Below are positions 18,965-28,301 of a DNA stretch of 48,217 nucleotides, one piece after another (the stretch's first letter is position 1; the number at the start of each line of letters is the position of its first letter). Source of the stretch: Gammaproteobacteria bacterium (GTDB lineage Bacteria; Pseudomonadota; Gammaproteobacteria; Enterobacterales; Kangiellaceae); contig JABXHQ010000059.1 of assembly GCA_013373545.1 (NCBI GenBank), positions 1-48,217 of the forward strand, written 5' to 3'. The notes beneath the pieces were generated by a model. The model was not told where the DNA came from. It made no database searches and was given only the letters and a program-made list of their open reading frames with translations. Both the position numbers and the translations under genes were made by a program.

Positions 18965-20175
18965 TGAGTAAGCTTCGAAACTTTATCGACCACCTCGAAC
19001 CGCACTTCGAGAAAGGTGGTAAATATGAAAAGTGGTACGCGCTGTACGAAGCGGTAACAACTATTTTCTATACCCCTGGTCATGTCACCAAAACCACAGC
19101 TCACGTGCGTGACAATGTCGACTTAAAACGCATCATGATTTTTGTTTGGCTGTGCACATTCCCGACTATGTTCTGGGGAATGTATAACACAGGCTTCCAA
19201 GCAATTAACGCAATGGGTGCTGTCGGTATGACGGAAATTGAAGGTTGGCGCGGCTCTATTATGGCCATGTTTAACCTATCCTATGATGCCAATTCAGTCT
19301 TCAATAGCATGTTCTTAGGTGCTTTGTATTTCGTACCCATTTACGCTGTCACCTTCATCGTTGGTGGTTTCTGGGAAGTATTATTTGCCAGTATTCGTAA
19401 ACACGAAATCAACGAAGGTTTTTTCGTAACGTCAGTTCTATTCGCTCTAACTTTGCCGCCCGATGTTCCATTATGGCAAGTTGCGCTAGGCATAAGCTTT
19501 GGTGTTGTAGTTGCGAAAGAGATTTTTGGTGGAACCGGTAAAAACTTCCTCAATCCAGCACTCGCCGGCCGCGCCTTTTTATTCTTCGCTTATCCAGCGG
19601 ATATGACCGGCTCGACCATTTGGACTGCAGTTGACGCCTACTCAGGTGCAACACCGTTAGCCCAAGCAGCCGTGGGTCAATTAGGCTATGCATTTGACGA
19701 AAGCTGGTGGAATGCCTTTTACGGCTTAATTCCTGGAACTTTTGGTGGTGCTTCAACCTTAATGATTTTAATTGGTGGCTTCGCCCTCATCTACTTCCGC
19801 ATTGCGTCTTGGCGAATTGTCGCAGGTGTGATGATTGGTATGGTCCTGACTTCATTATTACTAAATACTGTAGGCAGTGACTCCAACCCGATGTTTGCAA
19901 TGCCTTGGTACTGGCACTTAGTCACCGGTGGTTTTGCATTTGGTATGATGTTTATGGCAACCGATCCGGTATCGGCGTCACTAACCAATACGGGTAAATA
20001 CTACTATGGTGCGGTTATTGGCATCATGACGGTATTGATTCGTGTGGTTAACTCAGCCTATCCAGAAGGCATCATGTTAGCAATCTTGTTCGCTAACTTA
20101 TTCGCCCCAACAATCGACCATTTTGTAGTTCAATCTAATATTGCACGGAGGGTTCGTCGTCATGTCAGCCAATAA
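18964..20175 (+). CDS. nqrB: Na+-translocating NADH:quinone reductase subunit B
   Basis: Core membrane subunit carrying covalent FMN and riboflavin and involved in sodium passage. 403 residues with about ten hydrophobic helices. The flavinylation site is seen as [12 protein letters not shown] with the acceptor Thr at residue 230 (Thr236 in V. cholerae). The [15 protein letters not shown] segment is another family signature. Flavin attachment depends on ApbE, whose gene lies downstream at 24047. Overlaps nqrC by 14 bases. Confidence 0.97.
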   Translation: MSKLRNFIDHLEPHFEKGGKYEKWYALYEAVTTIFYTPGHVTKTTAHVRDNVDLKRIMIFVWLCTFPTMFWGMYNTGFQAINAMGAVGMTEIEGWRGSIMAMFNLSYDANSVFNSMFLGALYFVPIYAVTFIVGGFWEVLFASIRKHEINEGFFVTSVLFALTLPPDVPLWQVALGISFGVVVAKEIFGGTGKNFLNPALAGRAFLFFAYPADMTGSTIWTAVDAYSGATPLAQAAVGQLGYAFDESWWNAFYGLIPGTFGGASTLMILIGGFALIYFRIASWRIVAGVMIGMVLTSLLLNTVGSDSNPMFAMPWYWHLVTGGFAFGMMFMATDPVSASLTNTGKYYYGAVIGIMTVLIRVVNSAYPEGIMLAILFANLFAPTIDHFVVQSNIARRVRRHVSQ

Positions 20176-20938
20176 CGACTCTTTCGTAAAAACAGTAACG
20201 GTTGCAGTTGTTCTGTGCCTGTTCTGTTCACTCGTAGTATCTGGCGCCGCCGTTGTTCTAAAAAAGGAACAACAAGCGAATAAAGCCGCCGATGTACAAC
20301 GAAGTATTTTAATCGCTGCGAAAATTGTTAAGCCAGAAGAGCAAGCGGATTTCACCAAGCTTTTCAATGAAAACATTGAAGCACAAGTGATTGAGCTAGC
20401 AACTGGTGAAGTCGCATCTGAATTTGAAGCGGCAAAATTTGACCAACGCCAAGCGGCGAAAGATCCAGCGCTTAGCATTAAACTGCAAAAGCAAGATGAT
20501 CCTGCGAGCATTCGTCGTCAATCAAAGTACGCGAAAGTTTACTTAGTCAAAAATGGCGACAAAGTTGAGTCAATCGTATTACCGGTACATGGTTACGGTC
20601 TATTCTCTACTCTGTACGGTTTTATCGCACTTGAAGGTGACACTCGCACCGTCGCTGGCTTACGTTTTTATGAGCATGGCGAAACTCCGGGGCTCGGCGC
20701 AGAAGTAGAAAACCCACAATGGGTTGCTAAGTGGCCTGGGCGCGTTGTGTTAAATGATCAATTCAAGCCATCGCTTGAGCTGGTTAAAAACGGCGCGAAT
20801 GAAAAGAACGAAGTTGATGCCCTTTCTGGCGCAACTTATACCAGTAACGGTGTTGAGAACCTAGTGAATTACTGGCTAGGCGACAATGGTTTTGGTCCGT
20901 TCTTAGCAAAAGTACGAGGAGGCCAACATGGCGTTTGA
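20162..20938 (+). CDS. nqrC: Na+-translocating NADH:quinone reductase subunit C
   Basis: Single-helix subunit with a periplasmic domain holding covalent FMN. The motif is [17 protein letters not shown], with the acceptor Thr at residue 225, the same number as in V. cholerae. The start [10 protein letters not shown] at 20162 is chosen because it matches the family N-terminus and has GGAGG upstream; an ATG seven codons earlier lies deep inside nqrB. 258 residues or so. Its end overlaps nqrD by 11 bases. Confidence 0.97.
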   Translation: MSANNDSFVKTVTVAVVLCLFCSLVVSGAAVVLKKEQQANKAADVQRSILIAAKIVKPEEQADFTKLFNENIEAQVIELATGEVASEFEAAKFDQRQAAKDPALSIKLQKQDDPASIRRQSKYAKVYLVKNGDKVESIVLPVHGYGLFSTLYGFIALEGDTRTVAGLRFYEHGETPGLGAEVENPQWVAKWPGRVVLNDQFKPSLELVKNGANEKNEVDALSGATYTSNGVENLVNYWLGDNGFGPFLAKVRGGQHGV

Positions 20939-21560
20939 TAAAGCAGAAGCAAAATCGGTCATTAGCTCACCGATTTTCGACAATAACCCCATTGCGCTGC
21001 AAGTCCTCGGTATTTGTAGTGCGTTAGCGGTAACCAGTAAAATGGATAAAGCGTTAGTCATGAGCATCGCTTTAACGGTTGTTGTTGCCATGTCGAACTT
21101 ACTGATCAGTTTGATTCGCAACCATATTCCTTCCAGCATTCGTATTATCGTTCAAATGACTATCATTGCTTCCTTGGTAATCGTGGTCGATCAAGTATTG
21201 AAAGCTTACGCTTATGAAATTGCTAAGCAGCTGTCGGTATTCGTCGGTCTGATCATTACCAACTGTATCGTAATGGGTCGTGCCGAGGCCTACGCCATGA
21301 AAAATGGTCCGGGCATGAGCTTCCTAGACGGTATCGGCAATGGCCTTGGCTATTCAGCTTTACTGCTCGCGGTTGGTTTTATTCGTGAGTTATTTGGTTC
21401 TGGAAGCGTTTTCGGTTACACCATTTTGGAACCGATTCGTGATGGTGGCTGGTATCAAACCAATGGTTTGTTGGTATTACCACCGAGTGCGTTCTTCATC
21501 ATTGGTTTGTTGATTTGGGCGCTTAGAACTTGGAAGAAAGATCAGGTGGAGGCCGCATAA
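20928..21560 (+). CDS. nqrD: Na+-translocating NADH:quinone reductase subunit D
   Basis: Integral membrane subunit of 210 residues with six hydrophobic segments. The family signature [20 protein letters not shown] contains the Cys that, with one in NqrE, ligates the intramembrane iron centre, and [23 protein letters not shown] follows. Preceded by GAGGAGG at about 5 bases. Shares one base between its stop and the nqrE start. Confidence 0.97.
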   Translation: MAFDKAEAKSVISSPIFDNNPIALQVLGICSALAVTSKMDKALVMSIALTVVVAMSNLLISLIRNHIPSSIRIIVQMTIIASLVIVVDQVLKAYAYEIAKQLSVFVGLIITNCIVMGRAEAYAMKNGPGMSFLDGIGNGLGYSALLLAVGFIRELFGSGSVFGYTILEPIRDGGWYQTNGLLVLPPSAFFIIGLLIWALRTWKKDQVEAA

Positions 21561-22168
21561 TGGAAGCCTACATTAGTTTATTTGTTCGCTCAGTTTTTAT
21601 TGAGAACATGGCACTGTCAGCCTTTTTGGGGATGTGTACTTTCCTCGCGGTATCCAAGAAAATTCAAACCGCAATGGGCCTTGGTGTTGCCGTTATTGTT
21701 GTACAAGCGATTACCGTTCCAGTGAATAACTTATTATTCAACTACATTCTGCGCGAAGGCGCATTAGACTGGGCCGGTTTGTCGCAAGTTGATCTCAGCT
21801 TTCTAGGCTTAATTTGTTACATTGGGGTTATTGCCGCAATCGTGCAAATTCTCGAGATGACCTTAGATAAGTTTTTCCCCGCGCTGTACAACGCGTTAGG
21901 TATTTTCCTACCGCTCATTACCGTTAACTGTGCCATTTTAGGTGGTACTTTATTCATGGTTGAGCGTGACTACCAGTTTGGCGAGTCTGTCGTTTATGGC
22001 TTAGGTAGTGGATTCGGCTGGGCATTAGCCATTGTGGCGCTTGCTGGTATCCGAGAAAAAATGAAATACAGTGATGTTCCAGATGGCCTACGCGGTCTTG
22101 GCATCACCTTTATAACCGTTGGTTTAATGGCATTAGGGTTTATGTCATTCACCGGTGTACAGCTGTAA
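21560..22168 (+). CDS. nqrE: Na+-translocating NADH:quinone reductase subunit E
   Basis: Inverted-topology homologue of NqrD, 202 residues. [20 protein letters not shown] holds the conserved Cys of the NqrD/E iron centre. The start [20 protein letters not shown] at 21560 is the conserved one and is coupled to the nqrD stop (TAATG); the frame extends ten codons upstream without family similarity. Ends 18 bases before nqrF. Confidence 0.97.
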   Translation: MEAYISLFVRSVFIENMALSAFLGMCTFLAVSKKIQTAMGLGVAVIVVQAITVPVNNLLFNYILREGALDWAGLSQVDLSFLGLICYIGVIAAIVQILEMTLDKFFPALYNALGIFLPLITVNCAILGGTLFMVERDYQFGESVVYGLGSGFGWALAIVALAGIREKMKYSDVPDGLRGLGITFITVGLMALGFMSFTGVQL

Positions 22169-22186
22169 CAGGAGAAGGTATTACCC

Positions 22187-23413
22187 ATGCAAGAGATTAT
22201 ATTAGGCGTCTCAGTGTTTACCGGGGTTGTCCTTGCGCTGGTACTCATTATTTTATTCGCAAAGTCAAAGCTTGTTCCAAGTGGCGATGTGACCATTAGC
22301 ATCAATGACGATGCCGATAAAGCTATCAAATCAGCGGCCGGAGGCAAACTTCTTGGTGCGCTTGCGGATCGCGGTATCTTCATTTCTTCCGCTTGTGGTG
22401 GCGGTGGTACTTGCGGCCAATGTCGCTGTAAAGTTCTCGACGGCGGTGGTTCAATACTACCGACTGAAGAAAGCCATATCACCAAGCGTGAAGCAGCCGA
22501 AGGCTATCGACTGTCTTGTCAGGTTGCTGTGAAGCAAGACATGAAAGTTGAGCTGCCAGAAGAAGTATTCGGCACCAAGAAATGGGAATGTGAAGTTATT
22601 TCTAACGATAACGTTGCTACCTTCATCAAAGAACTTCGCTTAAAGTTACCTGAAGGTGAAGTGGTACCGTTTCGTGCCGGTGGTTATATTCAGATTGAAT
22701 GTCCGCCTCACGTATCTAAGTACAAAGATATGGACGTAGCAGAAGAATACCATTCAGACTGGGACCGCTTTAAAATTTGGGACCTAGTCTCAGAAGTTAA
22801 AGAGCCGGTTATTCGTGCTTACTCTATGGCGAACTACCCAGAAGAAAAAGGTATGATCATGCTTAATGTTCGTATCGCTACTCCACCGCCACGCGACTGG
22901 GGTTTACCGCCTGGGCAAATGTCATCTTATATCTTTAATCTTAAGCCAGGCGATAAAGTCACTATTTCGGGACCTTACGGTGAGTTCTTTGCAAAAGAAA
23001 CACAAAACGAAATGGTCTTTATCGGTGGTGGTGCTGGTATGGCACCGATGCGCTCACACATTTTTGATCAATTACGTCGCATTAAAACGGACCGAAAAAT
23101 CACTTTCTGGTATGGCGCTCGTAGCAAACGCGAAATGTTCTATGTAGAAGATTTCGATATGCTTGCCAAAGAGAATGACAATTTTGAATGGCACACGGCT
23201 CTTTCCGATCCGTTACCAGAAGATAATTGGGAAGGCTACACTGGCTTTATTCACGAAGTACTTTATGAGAACTACCTTAAGAATCATAAAGCACCTGAAG
23301 ACTGTGAGTACTATATGTGTGGACCACCAATGATGAATGCTGCTGTCATCAAGATGCTTGAAGATTTAGGCGTTGAACGTGACAACATATTCCTCGATGA
23401 CTTCGGCGGATAA
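22187..23413 (+). CDS. nqrF: Na+-translocating NADH:quinone reductase subunit F
   Basis: NADH-oxidising entry subunit: N-terminal helix (residues 3-25), a [2Fe-2S] domain with Cys70, Cys76, Cys79 and Cys111 ([12 protein letters not shown] ... YRLSCQV), an FAD domain ([11 protein letters not shown]) and an NADH domain ([24 protein letters not shown]). The Cys positions are the same as in V. cholerae NqrF. 408 residues. Preceded by AGGAGAAGG. Last structural gene of the operon; a terminator follows three bases after its stop. Confidence 0.98.
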   Translation: MQEIILGVSVFTGVVLALVLIILFAKSKLVPSGDVTISINDDADKAIKSAAGGKLLGALADRGIFISSACGGGGTCGQCRCKVLDGGGSILPTEESHITKREAAEGYRLSCQVAVKQDMKVELPEEVFGTKKWECEVISNDNVATFIKELRLKLPEGEVVPFRAGGYIQIECPPHVSKYKDMDVAEEYHSDWDRFKIWDLVSEVKEPVIRAYSMANYPEEKGMIMLNVRIATPPPRDWGLPPGQMSSYIFNLKPGDKVTISGPYGEFFAKETQNEMVFIGGGAGMAPMRSHIFDQLRRIKTDRKITFWYGARSKREMFYVEDFDMLAKENDNFEWHTALSDPLPEDNWEGYTGFIHEVLYENYLKNHKAPEDCEYYMCGPPMMNAAVIKMLEDLGVERDNIFLDDFGG

Positions 23414-23415
23414 AT

Positions 23416-23448
23416 AAAAAAAGCGGCTAATAAAGCCGCTTTTTTTTG
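23416..23448 (+). terminator. Rho-independent terminator after nqrF
   Basis: AAGCGGCT-AATA-AAGCCGCT followed by eight or more T residues. It separates the nqrABCDEF transcript from the downstream GGDEF-like, apbE and nqrM genes, which need partial read-through or their own promoter in the 26 bases that follow. Confidence 0.92.
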
Positions 23449-23474
23449 TCTTTTAGAACCGGTATAGTGGCGCA

Positions 23475-24038
23475 ATGAGCGACCTATTATTATTCATTTC
23501 TTTATTCGCCAGTATCGCGGCCGCGACTTTATTGTATTTAAAAAATCGTCAACTCAAACGCGTGATTACTCAACTCACTCGGCTTGATCCAGTATCAAAA
23601 GTACCTAACCGTTTAGCCATCATGCAAGACTTGGAACTAGCTTTTTCTCTTGCTAAACGCTACCAACTTCCATTCACACTTGGCATGATTTTAATTCCGC
23701 GAAAAAGCACTCAAGACAGCAAAGAAGTACTACGACCATTTGCCCAAGCCATTAATCTGTTGCTACGGGAAACGGACCTGTTCGGACGCTTGAGTGACGA
23801 CACCTTTATCGTTGCGCTAACGCACACCAATACTCATGATGCTCGCGCCGTCGTCGAGCGTTTATTAAACCACCAGCCAATTGAAAAACACGCGCCGATT
23901 TATATTGGCATGAGCCACTTAACTCAGTCCACTACAACACTGTCTAACTTAATAAAAAATTGCCGCAATGCACTAAACAGCGCTAAAGAAAGTCCAACTT
24001 CTACGGTACAATATCACTCTGACGAACCGACTCAATAA
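23475..24038 (+). CDS. Membrane-anchored degenerate GGDEF-domain protein
   Basis: 187 residues: one transmembrane helix at about 4-22, a short basic linker, then a GGDEF-type domain. The domain start LTRLDPVSKVPNRLAIMQDL matches the D-x-LTxLPNR signature. Where GGDEF should be the sequence reads SDDTF (residues 107-111), so cyclase activity is very unlikely, but RxxD (RETD, 98-101) sits exactly five residues before it, the spacing of the c-di-GMP inhibitory site. It may therefore bind c-di-GMP without making it. It begins 27 bases after the nqrF terminator and is 8 bases from apbE, so it probably belongs to the apbE-nqrM unit. No such gene is a known Nqr component. Confidence 0.75.
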   Translation: MSDLLLFISLFASIAAATLLYLKNRQLKRVITQLTRLDPVSKVPNRLAIMQDLELAFSLAKRYQLPFTLGMILIPRKSTQDSKEVLRPFAQAINLLLRETDLFGRLSDDTFIVALTHTNTHDARAVVERLLNHQPIEKHAPIYIGMSHLTQSTTTLSNLIKNCRNALNSAKESPTSTVQYHSDEPTQ

Positions 24039-24046
24039 CCGCTATC

Positions 24047-25069
24047 ATGACTCTATCTCGATTAATCAGTTTTACGCTCGTCAGCATAGCCTCGCTACTG
24101 CTCAGCGCTTGCTCATCCGACAGTGATTATATAAAAATCGCGGGAGCCACCATGGGCACCCAGTATCACATCACATTAAAAGTCGACAACATTGATGCTC
24201 AAGCGCTCAGTAAAGCATTTGAACAAAGACTCAAGCAGCTCAACCAAAATCTATCGACCTATATTCCTGATTCAGATCTAATGCGGTTAAATCAGAATCA
24301 CGATGGCGGATGCATTGCGGTTACAGAGGATACTTTTAATGTCGTTAAAGCTGCGCTAACCATTCATCAACAATCGCATGGCGCATTTGACCCCGGGCTT
24401 GGACCCTTGATTGAACTGTGGGGTTTTGATGCGAAACAAACCGATGATCAAATACCTGCACAAAGTGACATCGAAGCCGTGTTAAGTTCTTTAACCTTTG
24501 GGCAAACGACTCTCGACTCAAGTAACCGCTGTATTAAAAAAGGCGCACCCGAATTATTTATTAATTTATCGGCCATTGCCAAAGGCTATGCGGTGGATGA
24601 GTTAGCCAAGATGATTGAGCAGCAGGGTATCAATGACTATATGGTTGAAATTGGTGGCGAAGTTAAAGTGCTCGGGCTGAGCCCGCGCGGAACTCCCTGG
24701 AATATTGCCATTGAAAGCCCACTGAATACACACGGAGTCGTGCAAAAAGTAATCAATCCAGATATAATGGGCGTTGCAACTTCAGGTGATTATCGAAACT
24801 ACTTTGAGAAGGATGGTCGTCGTTATTCGCATACTATCGACCCTACGACTGGCTTCCCAATTACCCACTCACTAACTTCGGTTACGGTGATAGCGCCCAG
24901 CGCAATGGCAGCCGACGGCTGGTCAACTGCAATGATGGTGCTCGGAGAAGAAAAGGCAATGATGTTAGCGAAAGAACACAAACTAGCGGCCTTTTTCATT
25001 ACCAAGACCAATGAAGGGTTTAACGAGAGCTATTCACCTGAATTTACCCAATACCTAAAATCTAAGTAG
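24047..25069 (+). CDS. apbE: FAD:protein FMN transferase (ApbE), lipoprotein
   Basis: Transfers FMN from FAD to threonine in the SGAT motifs of NqrB and NqrC on the periplasmic side. 340 residues; the signal peptide ends in a lipobox (SLLLSACSS), so it is anchored to a membrane by a lipidated Cys. Family motifs: GATMGTQYHI, STYIPDSDLMRLNQ, INLSAIAKGYAVD, MVEIGGEV and the Mg-binding end ATSGDYRNYF followed by SHTIDPTTGFP. The downstream position after nqrABCDEF and before nqrM is the common arrangement. Confidence 0.96.
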   Translation: MTLSRLISFTLVSIASLLLSACSSDSDYIKIAGATMGTQYHITLKVDNIDAQALSKAFEQRLKQLNQNLSTYIPDSDLMRLNQNHDGGCIAVTEDTFNVVKAALTIHQQSHGAFDPGLGPLIELWGFDAKQTDDQIPAQSDIEAVLSSLTFGQTTLDSSNRCIKKGAPELFINLSAIAKGYAVDELAKMIEQQGINDYMVEIGGEVKVLGLSPRGTPWNIAIESPLNTHGVVQKVINPDIMGVATSGDYRNYFEKDGRRYSHTIDPTTGFPITHSLTSVTVIAPSAMAADGWSTAMMVLGEEKAMMLAKEHKLAAFFITKTNEGFNESYSPEFTQYLKSK

Positions 25070-25080
25070 TAGAGAATTTT

Positions 25081-25308
25081 ATGGCAAGCGCATTTTTAGC
25101 AACATTCGGCATTATGTTACTGGTTATCGTGATAATGGCGGTAGGCTACATATTCCAACGTAAAACCATCACCGGTAGCTGTGGCGGCCTGACCACCCTA
25201 GGCATCAAAAAGGTTTGTGATTGCGACGAGCCTTGTGAAAAACGCAAAGAAAAAATGCGCCAAGAAGCCTCTCGAAATCAACTTGAAATTGATATTAAAC
25301 AACAATAG
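25081..25308 (+). CDS. nqrM: Nqr maturation protein NqrM (DUF539)
   Basis: 75 residues: one N-terminal helix (about 4-26) followed by a four-cysteine motif, CGGLTTLGIKKVCDCDEPC (Cys34, 46, 48, 52), then a charged tail. NqrM is required for assembly of the Nqr complex, presumably by delivering iron to the NqrD/NqrE centre. It follows apbE after 11 bases and ends just before a strong terminator. Confidence 0.95.
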   Translation: MASAFLATFGIMLLVIVIMAVGYIFQRKTITGSCGGLTTLGIKKVCDCDEPCEKRKEKMRQEASRNQLEIDIKQQ

Positions 25309-25319
25309 AAGATTTAATA

Positions 25320-25352
25320 GGAATAGGCGTTAATCCCAATTAACGCCTATTT
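25320..25352 (+). terminator. Terminator between nqrM and the convergent CBS gene
   Basis: A 13-bp perfect stem, 25322-25334 with 25339-25351 (arms AATAGGCGTTAAT and ATTAACGCCTATT), a 4-base loop, then a T-run in the plus direction. The stop codon of the minus-strand CBS gene lies inside the stem, so the same hairpin can serve both convergent transcripts, though the T-run is weaker on the minus side. Confidence 0.88.
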
Positions 25353-25737
25353 TTTCCATCGCTTGTAACACGTTTGCGCGCGATATCATGCCCACTAACA
25401 CGTTGCGTTCTATCACAGGAAAACAACGACAGTTACACTTTAAAAAACGCTCGGCGACATCGGCAATACTGTCATCGGGATGGGCCGACATAACCGTTTG
25501 ACTCATACGGTCACCGACACTCTCACCCATATTGCCGTTGTAAATTGCACTTAATACAACATGTAAACAATCTTTTTCCGACAAAAAGCCAATCACTTCT
25601 CGATGCTCGTCAACAACCGGTGCGCCGGTTAAGCGATATTCTAATAATGTTTCGACAGCTTGAAGAATATCTTGTTCGGGCTTTAGAACAATCGATGCTG
25701 ACGTCATATAATCTCGCGTGGTGACGGATTTTAGCAT
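25330..25737 (-). CDS. CBS-domain pair protein
   Basis: 135 residues made of two CBS repeats: VTTRDYMTSASIVLKPEQDI ... TGAPVVDEHREVIGFLSEKD, and VGDRMSQTVMSAHPDDSIAD ... CRCFPVIERNVLVGMISRAN. Such stand-alone pairs usually bind adenine nucleotides and regulate partners, but no target is evident. A strong GGAGGAG precedes the ATG at about 6 bases. It is convergent with nqrM and separated from glmM by 307 bases. Confidence 0.9.
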   Translation of the reverse strand: MLKSVTTRDYMTSASIVLKPEQDILQAVETLLEYRLTGAPVVDEHREVIGFLSEKDCLHVVLSAIYNGNMGESVGDRMSQTVMSAHPDDSIADVAERFLKCNCRCFPVIERNVLVGMISRANVLQAMEKIGVNWD

Positions 25738-26044
25738 TCAAACTCCTCCCCTTACGGCGTATAAAAGTTTTCCATAAACGGTGCGATTAAATCTTTTACT
25801 AGCGCACTCTAAATAGACGTCGCATACCTTGCATGCTCACTGCGCGGGCAATGGCTTGCCGTTTTGCAACGAAACGATTGCGCTGATTAGTGAATGACTG
25901 ATTGGCAGAACCGCTTAACTCTACCCATCCAACGCTAAAAAACGCGCTCGCTTAAGTAAAGTAAATCACAAAGATTTAAATTTAACTAGGAAATGACTAA
26001 GTTTTTTTATGCTGCGGAGCGCCATGAGCGCTCCGCGAAAGGAA
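25738..26044 (-). other. Gene-free stretch between the CBS gene and glmM
   Basis: Holds the upstream region of the CBS gene, plus a minus-strand open stretch of 50 codons (25802-25951) without a usable start near its beginning. Its last 37 codons (ending AIARAVSMQGMRRLFRVR and a stop at 25799) are strongly basic and look protein-like. This may be the remains of a gene or a small basic protein with a non-standard start; I do not recognise it. A perfect 9-bp hairpin at 26014-26036 lies after the glmM stop. No other gene is seen. Confidence 0.35.
26014..26036 (-). terminator. GC-rich hairpin just after glmM
   Basis: GCGGAGCGC/GCGCTCCGC with a 5-base loop, 9 bases downstream of the glmM stop. 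It has no T-run in either direction (a run of A follows on the minus strand), so it is more likely an mRNA 3'-end-stabilising or Rho-associated hairpin than an intrinsic terminator. Confidence 0.45.
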
Positions 26045-27385
26045 TTAACAGTTGCTTTCGACAACGGTGGCTAAGCGCTCAGCGCATTGCTTTACTTGAG
26101 CCGCATCTTCGCCTTCAACCATAACGCGAATTAACGGTTCAGTTCCCGAGGCACGCAATAAAACTCGCCCACGATCGCCTAGTTCGCGTTCAATTTCGGC
26201 CACCGCATCGATTACCACCGAATTATCCAACGGTCGCGCTTCACGTGATGGTAAGCGCACATTGATCATGGTTTGAGGGTACTTGGACATGCCTGATTTA
26301 AGCTGGTTTAGAGAAAGATTTTGCTTCGCCATTACCGCCAAAACTTGCAACGCTGCGACCACCCCGTCACCGGTGGTAGTGGAGTCTAAACAGATAACAT
26401 GACCGGAAGATTCACCACCAATCGTCCACTCGTTTTCTTTTAGTTTTTCCATTACATAACGATCGCCTACCTTCGCCCGAGCAAATGGAATATCGTATTT
26501 GACTAATGCTTTTTCCATGCCCAGATTCGTCATCAAGGTGCCCACAACACCGCCGGTTAACTTGCCGCGTTGTTTGGCATCTCGAGCGATAATAAACAGT
26601 AACTGATCGCCGTCAATTTGCTCGCCTTTTTCATCCACCATCATCACACGATCACCGTCTCCGTCAAATGCGATTCCGAGATCAGCTTGTTCAGCTAATA
26701 CAGTCTCAGCCAACTTACGGGTGTCCGTTGCACCGCAACCATCGTTAATATTTAAGCCATTCGGTTTGACGCCAATTTTAACAATCGTTGCACCGAGTTC
26801 TGAAAACACTTCTGGTGCGATGTGATAAGTTGCGCCATGAGCACAATCGATAACAATTTTAAGATGACTTAAATTGATCGACGATGGAATGGTTGCTTTG
26901 CAAAACTCAATGTAACGTCCGCGAGCGTCTTCTACGCGCCGTGCTTTTCCTAACTGTTCAGAGCATACGGTTTGCATCGGCTGGTCTAACATCGCTTCGA
27001 TCTCCAGCTCTACGTGATCGGGTAGTTTAAATCCATCTTCAGAGAAAAATTTAATCCCGTTATCATTGAAGGGATTATGCGACGCTGAGATCACAATGCC
27101 TGCACTGGCTCGAAAAGTTCTTGTTAGATAAGCAATTCCAGGCGTAGGCATTGGCCCTAGCTGTAATACATCAACTCCCGCGGCAATTAGTCCAGCCTCA
27201 AGTGCCGACTCAAACATATAGCCGGAAATTCGCGTGTCTTTGCCAATCAGAACTTTACCACCGTGTCCTTTCCCTAACACTTTACCAACCGCCCAACCAA
27301 GCTTTAATGCAAAATCGGGGGTTATTGGATATTCGCCAACCGTTCCACGAACACCATCCGTTCCAAAATATTTTCGTTCTGTCAT
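26045..27385 (-). CDS. glmM: Phosphoglucosamine mutase
   Basis: Converts glucosamine 6-phosphate to glucosamine 1-phosphate on the way to UDP-N-acetylglucosamine. 446 residues, the normal length. The active serine lies in [19 protein letters not shown], metal binding in [13 protein letters not shown], the sugar loop in GGESSGHVI and the phosphate loop in [15 protein letters not shown]. It follows folP after 2 bases. In many gammaproteobacteria tpiA or secG comes next, but here an unrelated block intervenes. Confidence 0.97.
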   Translation of the reverse strand: MTERKYFGTDGVRGTVGEYPITPDFALKLGWAVGKVLGKGHGGKVLIGKDTRISGYMFESALEAGLIAAGVDVLQLGPMPTPGIAYLTRTFRASAGIVISASHNPFNDNGIKFFSEDGFKLPDHVELEIEAMLDQPMQTVCSEQLGKARRVEDARGRYIEFCKATIPSSINLSHLKIVIDCAHGATYHIAPEVFSELGATIVKIGVKPNGLNINDGCGATDTRKLAETVLAEQADLGIAFDGDGDRVMMVDEKGEQIDGDQLLFIIARDAKQRGKLTGGVVGTLMTNLGMEKALVKYDIPFARAKVGDRYVMEKLKENEWTIGGESSGHVICLDSTTTGDGVVAALQVLAVMAKQNLSLNQLKSGMSKYPQTMINVRLPSREARPLDNSVVIDAVAEIERELGDRGRVLLRASGTEPLIRVMVEGEDAAQVKQCAERLATVVESNC

Positions 27386-27387
27386 AG

Positions 27388-28212
27388 CTACTTCTCTTCA
27401 CCTGTTAATTCATACACCGCAGTCACCAGTTTCGCCGCATCAACGGTCTCGGCGACATCGTGGACGCGCAAAATATTTGCCCCCTCACTCGCCGCAATTG
27501 TCGCCGCCGCAACACTGCTTGCCAAACGATCGGCTATCGCTTTTCCAGTAACCGAACCAAGCATCGATTTGCGCGATAGCCCAACTAACAGCGGCAACTG
27601 CATCTTCTTAAATAGTTTTAGATGGCGCAATAACGCGAGATTATGCGCCAGTTCTTTGCCAAAGCCAAACCCCGGGTCAAGGCTGATGAGCTCACGCGCG
27701 ATCCCAGCTTGCTCACATTCTTGGACCCGCTGCGCTAAATACGCCATAACCTCTAGTACAACATCTTGATAATTCGGCATTTGTTGCATGGTAGCGGGTT
27801 TACCCTGCATATGCATAAGGCACACAGGCACCTGGCACTGTGCGGCTGCAGCGAGAGCTCCGGGGAGGGTTAACGCACGAACATCATTGATCATTGCAGC
27901 ACCGGCCGCTACCGCCGCCACCATCACTTCTGGTTTGCTGGTATCAATCGAGATTGGTTTAGCTAATGGCACTAAAGCTTCAATAACCGGAATCACTCGA
28001 TCCAGTTCTTGCTGGACACTAACTTCCGCAGCGCCAGGACGCGTCGACTCGCCGCCAACATCAATAATATCAACCCCCGCCGCCACCATAGATTGAGCTT
28101 GCTCAAGTGCAGCGGCAACGGAGTTATAGGCTCCGCCATCAGAAAATGAGTCAGGGGTGACGTTAACAATCCCCATTACTTGAAGTGGCTTGCGGGTATA
28201 CAGTGAGTGCAT
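27388..28212 (-). CDS. folP: Dihydropteroate synthase
   Basis: Joins p-aminobenzoate to the pterin pyrophosphate in folate synthesis, the target of sulfonamides. The start at 28212 ([14 protein letters not shown]) gives 274 residues and has AAGGA about 9 bases upstream; an open extension of 18 codons precedes it. Motifs: [55 protein letters not shown] and [10 protein letters not shown]. Between ftsH and folP is a strong terminator followed by a plausible promoter, so folP-glmM can be transcribed independently. Confidence 0.96.
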   Translation of the reverse strand: MHSLYTRKPLQVMGIVNVTPDSFSDGGAYNSVAAALEQAQSMVAAGVDIIDVGGESTRPGAAEVSVQQELDRVIPVIEALVPLAKPISIDTSKPEVMVAAVAAGAAMINDVRALTLPGALAAAAQCQVPVCLMHMQGKPATMQQMPNYQDVVLEVMAYLAQRVQECEQAGIARELISLDPGFGFGKELAHNLALLRHLKLFKKMQLPLLVGLSRKSMLGSVTGKAIADRLASSVAAATIAASEGANILRVHDVAETVDAAKLVTAVYELTGEEK

Positions 28213-28239
28213 GCATCTAAGTCCTTTTCGAAAGCATGT

Positions 28240-28268
28240 ATTATCGCAAAGTTTCGCAGAAAACAAAA
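28240..28268 (-). promoter_or_regulatory. Candidate promoter of folP-glmM
   Basis: On the minus strand a TGC-GATAAT extended -10 (GATAAT at 28245-28240), with TTTTGT at a 17-base spacer as a weak -35. It lies about 28 bases before the folP start and directly after the ftsH terminator, overlapping its distal arm. Confidence 0.5.
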
Positions 28269-28293
28269 AGGAGCATCAAGGCTCCTTTTTGTT
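28262..28293 (-). terminator. Strong intrinsic terminator after ftsH
   Basis: A 13-bp perfect inverted repeat, AACAAAAAGGAGC with GCTCCTTTTTGTT around a 6-base loop, beginning 8 bases after the ftsH stop; the GC core GGAGC/GCTCC is followed by TTTTTGTTTT on the minus strand. Confidence 0.9.
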
Positions 28294-28301
28294 CTTGCAA
28301 C

